NCBI GenBank assembly: GCA_022729355.1
Contig: JALDAN010000002.1
Span: 1-47,645, forward strand
Reading direction: 5' to 3'
Length of the DNA stretch: 47,645 nt
Origin: Candidatus Nanohalarchaeota archaeon
GTDB taxonomy: Archaea; Nanohalarchaeota; Nanosalinia; Nanosalinales; Nanosalinaceae
Positions 8,100 to 15,921 of this stretch are shown here, piece after piece (position 1 is the stretch's first letter; each line of letters begins with the position of its first letter). The position numbers were made by a program, and so were the translations under genes. Under the pieces are notes generated by a model. That model saw nothing but the letters and a program-made list of their open reading frames with translations, was not told where the DNA came from and did no database searches.

Positions 8100-8108
8100 T
8101 TTATATAT
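8100..8108 (-). promoter_or_regulatory. TATA box of the tmk-nrdJ operon
   Basis: ATATATAAA on the minus strand, centred about 27 nt upstream of the tmk ATG. This is the normal archaeal TATA-to-start distance and implies a leaderless transcript. Confidence 0.7.
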
Positions 8109-8113
8109 CTTTG

Positions 8114-8127
8114 TCAAGTGGAATTGA
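8114..8127. promoter_or_regulatory. Operator O2 upstream of the tmk TATA
   Basis: TCAAGTGGAATTGA (TCAA-N6-TTGA), centred about 32 bp from O1 on the other side of the TATA box. The 15-mer TCAAGTGGAATTGAC recurs exactly, in reverse orientation, in front of the GCS2 gene at 10137-10151. Confidence 0.7.
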
Positions 8128-8157
8128 CTGACATCAGTTTCTTCTGAGAGAAAAATT

Positions 8158-8847
8158 CTATTCGAACTCAAGATTTGCGAGTTCAAAGCTGTGATCTTCG
8201 TTCTCTTTTATTGTCCATTCTCCGAAGAATCTCTCATCTTCGTTTCTGGACTTTCTGATTAATTGATTGAGGCCTGGTATCAAATGCATTTCTTCGAGGC
8301 CTTCTACTTCATAGAAGTCATCTCCTCTTTCTATATCATCGTCTTCAATAACTGTGAAAAATGAGATATAGTGTTGTTTAAATCCTCCAAATAGGTGAAC
8401 GTTGTTCCTCATAACACCTCTTATGTCTGCTTCAGAGGACTCTTTATCAAACTCCTTTCTGAAGGCCTCTTCAGCAGATCTCTGTATCGACTCATCCTTC
8501 TCCGTTCTCAGTACAAGGCCTCTGAAGGAGCCTGGAAAAGGATCGAGAGGATCATCTCGTCTCTTAAGGTATACAGAATCTCCTGAAAATATTAGTACAT
8601 GATTGATTATCAGAGGCTGCCGTATCTGATTCTGCTCGATGTAAGCAAGATACTCTTTTCCCTCGGCTGTTGTAGAGTATTTCTTATCCTTCTTCTCGAT
8701 CAAATTTTCCTCTTGAAGCTTGTTGAGGTGGAAAGATATCTTGTTGCTACTTTTGTTCCCCTGTAGTTCAGAGAATCTCTTCCTGTTTCTGTAGCCCAGT
8801 TTCTCCATTATAGATTTCTGTATCTCATGTAATTCAATATTCTTCAT
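8158..8847 (-). CDS. Winged-helix plus Nudix-like protein, candidate nucleotide-responsive regulator
   Basis: A 229-residue two-domain protein. Residues about 1-75 form an ArsR-like winged helix (FSELQGNKSSNKISFHLNKLQEENLI). Residues about 78-205 look like a Nudix fold (NHVLIFSGDSVYLKRRDDP, then PGSFRGLVLRTEKDESIQRSAEEAFRKEF in the place of the Nudix box). The box is degenerate (RKEF rather than REUxEE), suggesting ligand binding rather than hydrolysis. NrtR regulators join the same two folds in the opposite order. It follows the GCS2 gene at a 12-bp gap, within a transcript starting at operator O3, so autoregulation is plausible. Regulation of the tmk operon is inferred from the shared operators. 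Confidence 0.65.
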   Translation of the reverse strand: MKNIELHEIQKSIMEKLGYRNRKRFSELQGNKSSNKISFHLNKLQEENLIEKKDKKYSTTAEGKEYLAYIEQNQIRQPLIINHVLIFSGDSVYLKRRDDPLDPFPGSFRGLVLRTEKDESIQRSAEEAFRKEFDKESSEADIRGVMRNNVHLFGGFKQHYISFFTVIEDDDIERGDDFYEVEGLEEMHLIPGLNQLIRKSRNEDERFFGEWTIKENEDHSFELANLEFE

Positions 8848-8859
8848 TTTTCAAAGGCC

Positions 8860-10131
8860 TCACTGTTTAATTCCCAGAGCATTAAAAAGAGCTTTACGGT
8901 TTCCTGCATTCTTCGTTTCTCTTTGAAATCTGTTAGCTAATCTATCTGATGGCAACTCTCCTTTTTCGACTCGTTCCTTCAAGATCTCCATATAATTTTC
9001 TGAATCTATTCCATAGATCTCCAATCCTTCAGAGGCCTTTTCTATCTCCTTGAGAAGCATGTTTTCACTTTCTTCAAGAACACCTTCAGGACTATAAAAT
9101 TCTCCTTCCAGTCCGTGTCTCATGGCCTGTTCTCTATTATGATTAACTTTCTCGATGTCAAGAAGTTGTTCGCTTGAATCTATAGCGTAAAGTAAACGGC
9201 CTATACAGAATGCATGAACTGCTACATCTTCTCTTACTGACGGCTGAGTCGACGCTATACGTGACTCAACGATTAAATCATTCTCGCTGAATTTTATTCG
9301 GGAATCCTTCCAGAAATGCGCAATGTTTTTCTCCAGAATACTTTCTTCATACTCTATGACTTCGGGCCAGGCCTCAACACGCTCTAGATAATCTCTCATC
9401 GAGTCGAAGTAGCTATCCAGACGTCCTATATCAATCTCATCTGTACTATGTGATTTCTCCCAGAGAATCATCCGTAAATCTGAGAGGCCTGTATCCCTGC
9501 CATCAAGAAATCTGGCGTTCCCGGACAACGCTGAAATATAGGGAGATATCATGTATATGTAATTTGCTTTACTAACTGCATCCTCAAAGGAAGAGGCCTC
9601 GATATTAGTGTGTAAAGCTGATATAAGACTTGCCGCTCTTGCATCGCCTACGTCTATCTCGTTCTTATCTCCTAACTTTACGGTTTCATCATTTCTGAAA
9701 TATCTGTTTATTTTCTTCAAAGAAGGTTTCTGACTTAATTCAAGCTTTTCAAGTTCTCTGAAAGGATTTGTGCCGCTTCTGAGTAAGAAAAGATTTCTGT
9801 CCAGAGCTTCTTCCCTAAGTTTTTTCTCTTTCTCACTTATTTCCTGTTCAAGTTGTTTAAACGAACTCAATGCCAGTGCATCTGTAGCTATCTCGATGGA
9901 GTCTGCTGCGAGTTCTTGCTTGCAGAAATCAAGAGAGTCAAGGATTTCATTCCGCTTCTCCAAATCCTGTAAATGCTGCCGTTCTTCAACGAGAAAATAC
10001 TCTGTTTCCACTCCAACCTTCACAGTCGAGTCATCCTTCCTGAATTTCCTCTCATTATCAAACAGCTTCTCAACTTCATTCGAAAAGCACGATTCAGTGC
10101 TGTTTTCAGAACCTTCGTTAACAGATGCCAC
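8860..10131 (-). CDS. GCS2-family glutamate-cysteine ligase / carboxylate-amine ligase
   Basis: A 423-residue protein with the GCS2 layout: VGVETEYFLV (residues about 38-47), ELAADSIEIATDA, a coiled stretch, LLRSGTNPF, LHTNIEASSFEDAVSKAN, SALSGNARFLDGRDTGLSDLR, ESRIASTQPSVREDVAVHA and the basic MRHGLEG near residue 346. GCS2 enzymes form gamma-glutamyl or similar amide bonds with ATP; in haloarchaea the product is gamma-glutamylcysteine, the main thiol. The substrate here is inferred. The start is GTG at 10129-10131, 27 nt from a TATA centre, with operator O3 between them. It heads the operon with the winged-helix-Nudix gene. Confidence 0.8.
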   Translation of the reverse strand: MASVNEGSENSTESCFSNEVEKLFDNERKFRKDDSTVKVGVETEYFLVEERQHLQDLEKRNEILDSLDFCKQELAADSIEIATDALALSSFKQLEQEISEKEKKLREEALDRNLFLLRSGTNPFRELEKLELSQKPSLKKINRYFRNDETVKLGDKNEIDVGDARAASLISALHTNIEASSFEDAVSKANYIYMISPYISALSGNARFLDGRDTGLSDLRMILWEKSHSTDEIDIGRLDSYFDSMRDYLERVEAWPEVIEYEESILEKNIAHFWKDSRIKFSENDLIVESRIASTQPSVREDVAVHAFCIGRLLYAIDSSEQLLDIEKVNHNREQAMRHGLEGEFYSPEGVLEESENMLLKEIEKASEGLEIYGIDSENYMEILKERVEKGELPSDRLANRFQRETKNAGNRKALFNALGIKQ

Positions 10132-10137
10132 TTCTAG

Positions 10138-10151
10138 TCAATTCCACTTGA
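10138..10151. promoter_or_regulatory. Operator O3 upstream of the GCS2 gene
   Basis: TCAATTCCACTTGA (TCAA-N6-TTGA), 7 bp upstream of the GTG start and downstream of the TATA. It is the reverse complement of O2. Its place relative to TATA and start matches O1 at tmk. Confidence 0.7.
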
Positions 10152-10155
10152 TTCT

Positions 10156-10161
10156 TTTAAA
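10156..10161 (-). promoter_or_regulatory. TATA box of the GCS2 / wH-Nudix operon
   Basis: TTTAAA within GCTTTAAAAG on the minus strand, centred about 27 nt from the GTG start. This is the same leaderless geometry as at tmk. The remaining DNA to 10240 holds a plus-strand TATA-like GTATAAAC near 10200 for the coiled-coil gene. Confidence 0.55.
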
Positions 10162-10240
10162 GCTTACAGGTTCGGCATCAATTTCTCATCAATGATTTGT
10201 ATAAACGTGAAGTTCCAAAATATTTTACAGTGTTACAGCT

Positions 10241-11479
10241 ATGGGGCTGCTAGACAGTATCAAGGAAGCAATCGGAGGACAGAAACAGGAAGAAATAGAT
10301 GTTGAACTGAAGGACGCAGGTGAACTCTTCCGTGAAAGAAAGGCCTATGAAATAGAGGAAGCACGTGAAGAGGCATCCGAGATAATAGAGAAGACACAAG
10401 GCCTCGTAGACGAACTTGAAGATGCTCTTGAAGAACTGAAAGGATATGAAGATAAGAAAGGAATCCAGGCCGTAGAGGATGTGGCGGAGAACTTCTACAG
10501 ATCGAGAAAAGAAATAGTCAGAGAATTTGAGGCCTCGGAAGATGTGGAGGAGCATTTCCAGAGGCTTGACGATATGCTTCAGGAATTCAACGATGTATCC
10601 TTGAAGGAGGGAGCAGTCATGAACAGAGTGCATAAAAGCTCCGGCGTACTTTCAGAACGAATTGAAGCTGTCATGGAGCACAGGGATGAACTGGAGGAGT
10701 TTATTCAAAAGGACTATGCAGCCGTCACACAGCTGGAAGAAGTGGAAAACGCACTGAAAGAAATAAGGAATCTTGAAGAGGAGATAGAGGAACTGGAACA
10801 GGAGATTGAAGATTTGGAAAGCAACGATATTCAGCAGGAAATAGATAATAGACAGGAAGAGCTGGAGGAATTAAAGCAGAGGCCTGAATGGAATAGAAAA
10901 CAGGAGATACTGGATAGCATCGAGGAACTTGAGCATGAGAAGTCGGAGCTGGAAAGCAAGCATTCACGCAATGCATCTGTAGTAGAGAGAGGCCTCAAGA
11001 AGCTTCTATACAACATAAGGAATCAGGGTCTGAGCTTCCAGGGAGATACAGTTGTCTTGGAGGCGATCAGAGACGAAAAATTTGGAGAAGTAAGAGATCC
11101 TGCTGAAAACCTTGAAGAAGCGCTTGAAGCGATAAAGAAAGAGGATATACTGGGTGAAAGACAGCTCTCCAAGTTCTCAGGAGCTGTCGAGGCCTTTGAA
11201 GATTTCGAGCATGAACGTGAAAGGATTCAGCAAATAAATTCAGAGATAAAAGAACTTGAAAAAGAGCTTGACGGTCTGGATATAACTGATGAAAAGAAAG
11301 GAGTGGAGAACAGAATTGAAGGACTTAAACATGAGAAAGATGAGCAGAAGGATAAACTGGAGATGATTGAAAGAAATCTTGGTGAAGCGGAGAAAGATCT
11401 GGAGGCCTCAATCGATAACTTAGAGGAGTATCTTGACGATGCACTGAATGCCGATGTCTCTATAAACAGTCGGGATTAA
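10241..11479 (+). CDS. Long coiled-coil protein
   Basis: A 412-residue, very Glu/Lys-rich protein with heptad-type helices through most of its length (for instance EEEIEELEQEIEDLE and EIKELEKELDGL). A less charged centre lies near residues 245-300 (LLYNIRNQGLSFQGDTVVLEAI). No ATPase motif, signal peptide or membrane segment is present, so it is not itself an SMC ATPase. The N-terminus (MGLLDSIKEAIGG) resembles small amphipathic anchors. Function is unknown; a structural or cytoskeletal role is only a guess. It is followed by a small membrane protein gene 27 bp later, probably the same transcript. Confidence 0.8.
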   Translation: MGLLDSIKEAIGGQKQEEIDVELKDAGELFRERKAYEIEEAREEASEIIEKTQGLVDELEDALEELKGYEDKKGIQAVEDVAENFYRSRKEIVREFEASEDVEEHFQRLDDMLQEFNDVSLKEGAVMNRVHKSSGVLSERIEAVMEHRDELEEFIQKDYAAVTQLEEVENALKEIRNLEEEIEELEQEIEDLESNDIQQEIDNRQEELEELKQRPEWNRKQEILDSIEELEHEKSELESKHSRNASVVERGLKKLLYNIRNQGLSFQGDTVVLEAIRDEKFGEVRDPAENLEEALEAIKKEDILGERQLSKFSGAVEAFEDFEHERERIQQINSEIKELEKELDGLDITDEKKGVENRIEGLKHEKDEQKDKLEMIERNLGEAEKDLEASIDNLEEYLDDALNADVSINSRD

Positions 11480-11506
11480 AAGAACACTTTCCTTAATACA
11501 GACTAT

Positions 11507-11713
11507 ATGTTTAACTGGTTTCAGGAGCTTCCTGAGAAGAAGAAAAAGATAATCGGCGGTGCCGGTATAACTGTTGTAATTGGGTCCTGGCTCGTTGTTC
11601 CGCTTGTAGCCAAGATTTTCTATGATATATCAAGTATAGATGTCGCAATGGCTCTAACATTCTTCTACGCAGTCCTCTGGTTCGCTCACAAGGCCTACAG
11701 GAAATATAAATAA
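11507..11713 (+). CDS. Small membrane protein
   Basis: A 68-residue protein with a charged N-terminus (FQELPEKKKKI) and two hydrophobic segments, about residues 16-35 and 43-61, ending in a basic tail. No family is recognised. Close spacing behind the coiled-coil gene suggests co-transcription. It converges on pepF. Confidence 0.65.
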   Translation: MFNWFQELPEKKKKIIGGAGITVVIGSWLVVPLVAKIFYDISSIDVAMALTFFYAVLWFAHKAYRKYK

Positions 11714-11741
11714 AAAGAGAAAAATTCGGAAAGAAAGGTGT

Positions 11742-13517
11742 TCAGGTGAACATATCCTTCCCTTTCTCAACGTTATTCCTGTAATGCTCTATCGCTTTCT
11801 CGACAGGCCTCTCTTCCTCCATGTCAACGCCTGCGATCTTCAATGCATCTATCGGGTATTCTGAGGAGCCTGTCTTCAGGAAATCGATGTAGTCCTCAGG
11901 TCCTTCCTGGATAATTTTCTCTACAAGCGTCTCTGCTGCACTGATGCCGGTGGAGTACTGGAAGACGTAGAAGTTGTAGTAGAAATGCGGGATACGCATC
12001 CACTCCTTCCTGATACGATCATCGACATCTGCAGGCCTGTAAAACTCTTCCTTAAGGCCTCCATACATCTCGTTCAGCTTCTTCGAGTTCAGTGCTTCCC
12101 CTTCCTCCACTTCCTCATGCACATGCTGTTCGAAGTCAGCAAACATTGTCTGTCTGAACAGTGTGGTCCTGAAGTTCTCCAGATAATGGCTCAAAGCATG
12201 CCTCCGTATCTCCTCCGGAGCATTCTCCAAAAGATAACGAGTCAGCAAGGCCTCATTCACTGTGGAAGCAACTTCTGCAACGAAAATCTTGTAATCTCCG
12301 TAGATGTAAGGCTGATTCTCTGTCGTGAAGTATGAATGCATGGAGTGTCCGAGTTCATGTGCCAGTGTATACATCGAGTTGACATCGTCTTGGTAATTAA
12401 GCAGGATGTACGGCATGGAATCATATGTTCCTCCGGAGTATGCTCCTGAGCGCTTCCCACGGTTCTCGTAGACATCAACCCAATCGTTCTCAAGGCCTTC
12501 ACGCATCACCTTTTGGTACTCATCGCCGAGCGGAGCAACAGCCTCCAGAATGTACTCCTTCGCATCCTCGTAACTGACTTCCGGCTCCTCGGAAGTAGCC
12601 ACAGGCATGTAAACATCCTGCATACCCAGTTCATCTACTTCAAGCACGTTCTGCTTCAATTCCAGATGATCATGTAAGGCATCAAGATTATCATGCACGG
12701 CATCAACAAGATTATCGTATACTTCAACAGGGATATTCGAGCTGAACAGTGAGGCCTTCCTTGCTGATTCGTAATCTCTTATCTCGGCCATCTTCACGTT
12801 CCTTTTCACGTTTTTCTGGAAAGTGGATGTAACAGTGTTTGTAACCGTCTCTATTCTGTCGTAGAACGTCTGATATACTTCTGTACGGAACTCTCTGTCC
12901 TCGTTCTTCAGGAACTTCGTGAAGTTGCTCTGAGTGATTTCAACGTTCTCACCTTCAGGAGTCTCAACTTCCGGAAACGTCATATCGGCGTTCATCAACA
13001 TCCTGTATGCGTCGTCAGGAGCATCAAGCACATCTCCAAGAGATGAAACAAGCTTCTCCTCACTCTTAGACAACGTATGCGGAGTGAACCGCAGAACATT
13101 GTCAAAGTAATGCCTGTATACTTCAAGGCCTTCCTCTTCATCGATCAGTTCATCAATACGCTCTCTGCCGGCGTCCTGGATCTCTGGCTGTATAAAGCTG
13201 ACAGCTGAAGAGAACTCGGAATACAGTGTAGAGGCCTTTGATTTCATCGCCTGATACTCCTGTTCTCTTGTATCCTGATCGTAACGCATCCTTGCGTAGG
13301 CAGAAAGATCCTTGATCTCCCGCTTCACTTCTTCACGAAGTTTCAGTACTTCAAGCAACGTTTCTCCTGACTCAGTGACCCTGCCCTGGAATCTTTCGAA
13401 CTCATCCAGTCTTTCAGAGGCCTGTTCAAAGCTTTCATGCCAGGCCTCGTCGCTTTCAAACATTTTTTCTAGATCCCATTTGTATTCGTCTTCTATATCT
13501 TTTCTCTCCTTTACCAT
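11742..13517 (-). CDS. pepF: Oligoendopeptidase F (M3 metallopeptidase)
   Basis: A 591-residue cytoplasmic zinc peptidase that degrades short peptides. The zinc motif HELGH is at residues 387-391, with the third ligand Glu in the downstream VAEVASTVNEALL. The N-terminal helical half and the C-terminal FYNFYVFQYSTGISAA block are characteristic of the PepF group, and length is normal. There is no signal peptide. It is monocistronic between convergent and divergent neighbours, with the gap 13518-13622 holding both start regions. Confidence 0.93.
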   Translation of the reverse strand: MVKERKDIEDEYKWDLEKMFESDEAWHESFEQASERLDEFERFQGRVTESGETLLEVLKLREEVKREIKDLSAYARMRYDQDTREQEYQAMKSKASTLYSEFSSAVSFIQPEIQDAGRERIDELIDEEEGLEVYRHYFDNVLRFTPHTLSKSEEKLVSSLGDVLDAPDDAYRMLMNADMTFPEVETPEGENVEITQSNFTKFLKNEDREFRTEVYQTFYDRIETVTNTVTSTFQKNVKRNVKMAEIRDYESARKASLFSSNIPVEVYDNLVDAVHDNLDALHDHLELKQNVLEVDELGMQDVYMPVATSEEPEVSYEDAKEYILEAVAPLGDEYQKVMREGLENDWVDVYENRGKRSGAYSGGTYDSMPYILLNYQDDVNSMYTLAHELGHSMHSYFTTENQPYIYGDYKIFVAEVASTVNEALLTRYLLENAPEEIRRHALSHYLENFRTTLFRQTMFADFEQHVHEEVEEGEALNSKKLNEMYGGLKEEFYRPADVDDRIRKEWMRIPHFYYNFYVFQYSTGISAAETLVEKIIQEGPEDYIDFLKTGSSEYPIDALKIAGVDMEEERPVEKAIEHYRNNVEKGKDMFT

Positions 13518-13622
13518 AGTTAATTTTTGGAAGGCCTAGAGATAAAAGAGATTTCCAGAAACTCGTCAAAAGAATCTAAAACAGTTCATCCAGCAAATGT
13601 ATCTACAGGTGACTGAATAATT

Positions 13623-14417
13623 ATGAGTGAGATACCGGAGCTAGGCCTTGGAACATGGCAGAACACAGATAGAGAAGAATGCGTAAACTCTGTAAAAACA
13701 GCGTTGAACATAGGATACAGACACATAGATACAGCACAGGTCTACGGCAACGAAGAGGAAGTCGGAGAAGGCCTTGAAAAAGCAGAAGTGGATAGAGAAG
13801 ACTATTTCCTGGCATCCAAGGTATGGATAGATCAACTGGATCCTGAAAACGTCAAGGCCTCTACAGAGAAGTCGCTGGAGAAGCTTGGAGTGGACTTCAT
13901 TGATCTGATGTATATTCACTGGCCTGCCGGTGATTACAGTCCACAGGAGACTTTGAAGGCCTTCAAGGAGCTTATACATAGCAGAGATATCAGGAGTATC
14001 GGTGTCAGCAACTTCACACCGGAACAACTGGAAAAGGCTATGGAGATTGCTCCACGCCACATAATCTCAAATCAGGTTGAAATGCATCCTCTTCTGCAGC
14101 AGGAAGAGTTACTGGAGAAATGCAGAGAACACGGTATAACTCTCGTGGCTTACTCTCCTCTGGCACGTGGCGAAGTATTCAACGTCCCTGAACTTAAGGA
14201 TATTGCCGAGAAACACGGCGTCTCCGAGGCCCAGATCAGCCTTGCATGGCTTATGCAGAAAGAAGGCGTTGTAGCAATACCGAAGGCCTCTTCAGAGAAG
14301 CATATCAGAGATAACTATCAATCTCTTGAACTGGAGCTAGATCAGGAAGATATAGAGAAGATTGAATCCATCGATAGAGAGGAGAGAATGGTTGATCCAG
14401 AGTTCGCACCCTGGTAA
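13623..14417 (+). CDS. Aldo/keto reductase
   Basis: A 264-residue NADPH-dependent reductase of the 2,5-diketo-D-gluconate reductase type. The catalytic tetrad is present: D36, Y41, K66 and H99 (DTAQVYGNEE, ASKVW, YIHWP). The cofactor-binding end IPKASSEKHIRDN is intact. Substrate is unknown; such enzymes often detoxify carbonyls. ATG 13623 precedes the first strand (IPELGLGTW) by three residues, as usual in the family. Confidence 0.9.
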   Translation: MSEIPELGLGTWQNTDREECVNSVKTALNIGYRHIDTAQVYGNEEEVGEGLEKAEVDREDYFLASKVWIDQLDPENVKASTEKSLEKLGVDFIDLMYIHWPAGDYSPQETLKAFKELIHSRDIRSIGVSNFTPEQLEKAMEIAPRHIISNQVEMHPLLQQEELLEKCREHGITLVAYSPLARGEVFNVPELKDIAEKHGVSEAQISLAWLMQKEGVVAIPKASSEKHIRDNYQSLELELDQEDIEKIESIDREERMVDPEFAPW

Positions 14418-14474
14418 AAAGGCCTCTCAACGAATAATTTTTATCTTTCATTAACGCAGTTGAATTCAAGCAAG

Positions 14475-14978
14475 ATGAAGGCGGCGATCTTTGATATAGA
14501 TGACACGCTCCTCTCCAGCAAGGAAGATGAAGAAGATGACTTCATTCAGTTGGCACGGAATCTTCTTGATAGAGCGAATGAAGATGAAGAAACACTCACT
14601 GTGTTGCTGACTGCCCGTGCAGAGGAGATAAGGGATGAGACGATCGAGAAACTGAATGAAGCCGGCATCAACTTCGACAGACTTTACATGAGGCCTGAAA
14701 ACCGTTTCGAGGTAAGAGATGAAGTATACAAGAAGAGCGTACTGGAGGATTTAAGAAGCGAAGGCCTTGATATCAGCTTTGCCGTTGACGACAAGAACTT
14801 CGTGGCCGAGATGTGGAGAGACAACAACGTCACGTGTTTGAAACTGCCTGAGAGACAGTACTTGAGAAATCGTTTCTACAGAAAGACTAGAAAACTTTAT
14901 CCTTTGCTTCCAAGGCCTCTACAGAGACTTTTCCAGAGATACTATCGTTACAGATATAGGAAAAGAATCAAGGACTAG
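14475..14978 (+). CDS. HAD-superfamily phosphatase
   Basis: A 167-residue protein with HAD motif I FDIDDTLL (residues 6-13; nucleophile D7, acid D9), motif II in VLLTARAEEI, and a late acidic motif AVDDKNFVAEMW. The LLTAR element and small size recall polynucleotide-kinase 3'-phosphatase-like and acid-phosphatase-like HADs; substrate unknown. The C-terminus is strikingly basic and aromatic (RRYYRYRYRKRIKD-like), suggesting contact with nucleic acid or membrane (inference). The ORF opens at a TTG (14460), but ATG 14475 directly precedes the catalytic strand. Confidence 0.8.
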   Translation: MKAAIFDIDDTLLSSKEDEEDDFIQLARNLLDRANEDEETLTVLLTARAEEIRDETIEKLNEAGINFDRLYMRPENRFEVRDEVYKKSVLEDLRSEGLDISFAVDDKNFVAEMWRDNNVTCLKLPERQYLRNRFYRKTRKLYPLLPRPLQRLFQRYYRYRYRKRIKD

Positions 14979-15406
14979 TTTACGGGCTTTAACGGCTCTA
15001 CACGGAAGAACTGCATCCAGGCCTCTTCCTCCGATACCTGGTATCTGTAGAATACTCTGTAAATATTGTCAGGATAATCAATAAGCATTACGTCTTGATG
15101 GACTTCACCGTCTGTGTTTACTTCTATTCTGTCATCTGCTGAACCATCTCGATCCTGATCTAGATAGAAAAATGTCTCGCCGTTTCTCTCCATGAAGAAA
15201 TCTACAGATTCGTTGTAGAAATCAACTGTAACTACGTTCTGACTGGCATTCAGCTCCTCATTGATATCAAGGCTTTCGTGCTGATCCTGCAACTGCTCTG
15301 CCATGAAAAATCCTGCTGCAAAAGCTATTAGAAGGAGGCCTCCTAGCTGCAGATACTGTCGAGGACTGAAGTCTGGATCAATATACGTCAGCTTTTCCTT
15401 GATCAT
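14975..15406 (-). CDS. Membrane-anchored hypothetical protein
   Basis: A 143-residue protein with a cytosolic N-terminus, one membrane helix (about residues 20-37, LQLGGLLLIAFAAGFFMA) and an acidic outer domain with a DQDRDGSADDRIEV stretch that resembles a calcium-binding dockerin/EF-like loop. No family is recognised. It overlaps the HAD gene tail-to-tail by 4 bp. Confidence 0.65.
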   Translation of the reverse strand: MIKEKLTYIDPDFSPRQYLQLGGLLLIAFAAGFFMAEQLQDQHESLDINEELNASQNVVTVDFYNESVDFFMERNGETFFYLDQDRDGSADDRIEVNTDGEVHQDVMLIDYPDNIYRVFYRYQVSEEEAWMQFFRVEPLKPVN

Positions 15407-15438
15407 AATTCAACATGAGGCCTGTGATTCTTTAATAT

Positions 15439-15909
15439 CTAAGAGTTCCAAGGCCAGTTTTGGGCTTCAAGTACGGACTCAAGTTCTTCCATATACTCAT
15501 CAGCGTCTTCATCGTCAAACCAGCCATTCATATCTTCTTCAAGGCCTTCTCTTGAATCATTTCTGTATACTACTGCATCATCTCCATTCATGAATACAAG
15601 ATCATATCCTGCTACTCCTACTTGACGTCCGTCATAATCGTGCTCTATGATTACTCCGGCTCTATCTACGTAGCCTAGTTCAAAAACTTCTGTGCCTGTA
15701 AGAAGTTCTTCGACATCTATCCTGCCCTTCATTATGACTTCCAGGCCTGTTCCATGTGAATCCTCCCATACTTCCTCTGCAAGAGTTTTATTCAGGACTT
15801 CAGCTGTATTATCCAACTGTTGGAGTTTGTATTGTTCTCCTTGAGTATCTCTTTTCAAGAGTCCGTTATACCAACCTATTTCTCCTTCATTTGCGGTGCT
15901 AATTTTCAT
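15439..15909 (-). CDS. Hypothetical acidic protein downstream of hybrid kinase
   Basis: A 156-residue soluble, acidic protein with no signal peptide or membrane segment and no recognised domain. It follows the hybrid kinase: the ORF opens at TTG 15921 touching the kinase stop, while ATG 15909 is the first conventional start. Either start couples it to the kinase, so an accessory role in that signalling system is possible. Confidence 0.6.
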   Translation of the reverse strand: MKISTANEGEIGWYNGLLKRDTQGEQYKLQQLDNTAEVLNKTLAEEVWEDSHGTGLEVIMKGRIDVEELLTGTEVFELGYVDRAGVIIEHDYDGRQVGVAGYDLVFMNGDDAVVYRNDSREGLEEDMNGWFDDEDADEYMEELESVLEAQNWPWNS

Positions 15910-15921
15910 TTTTCTATTCAA

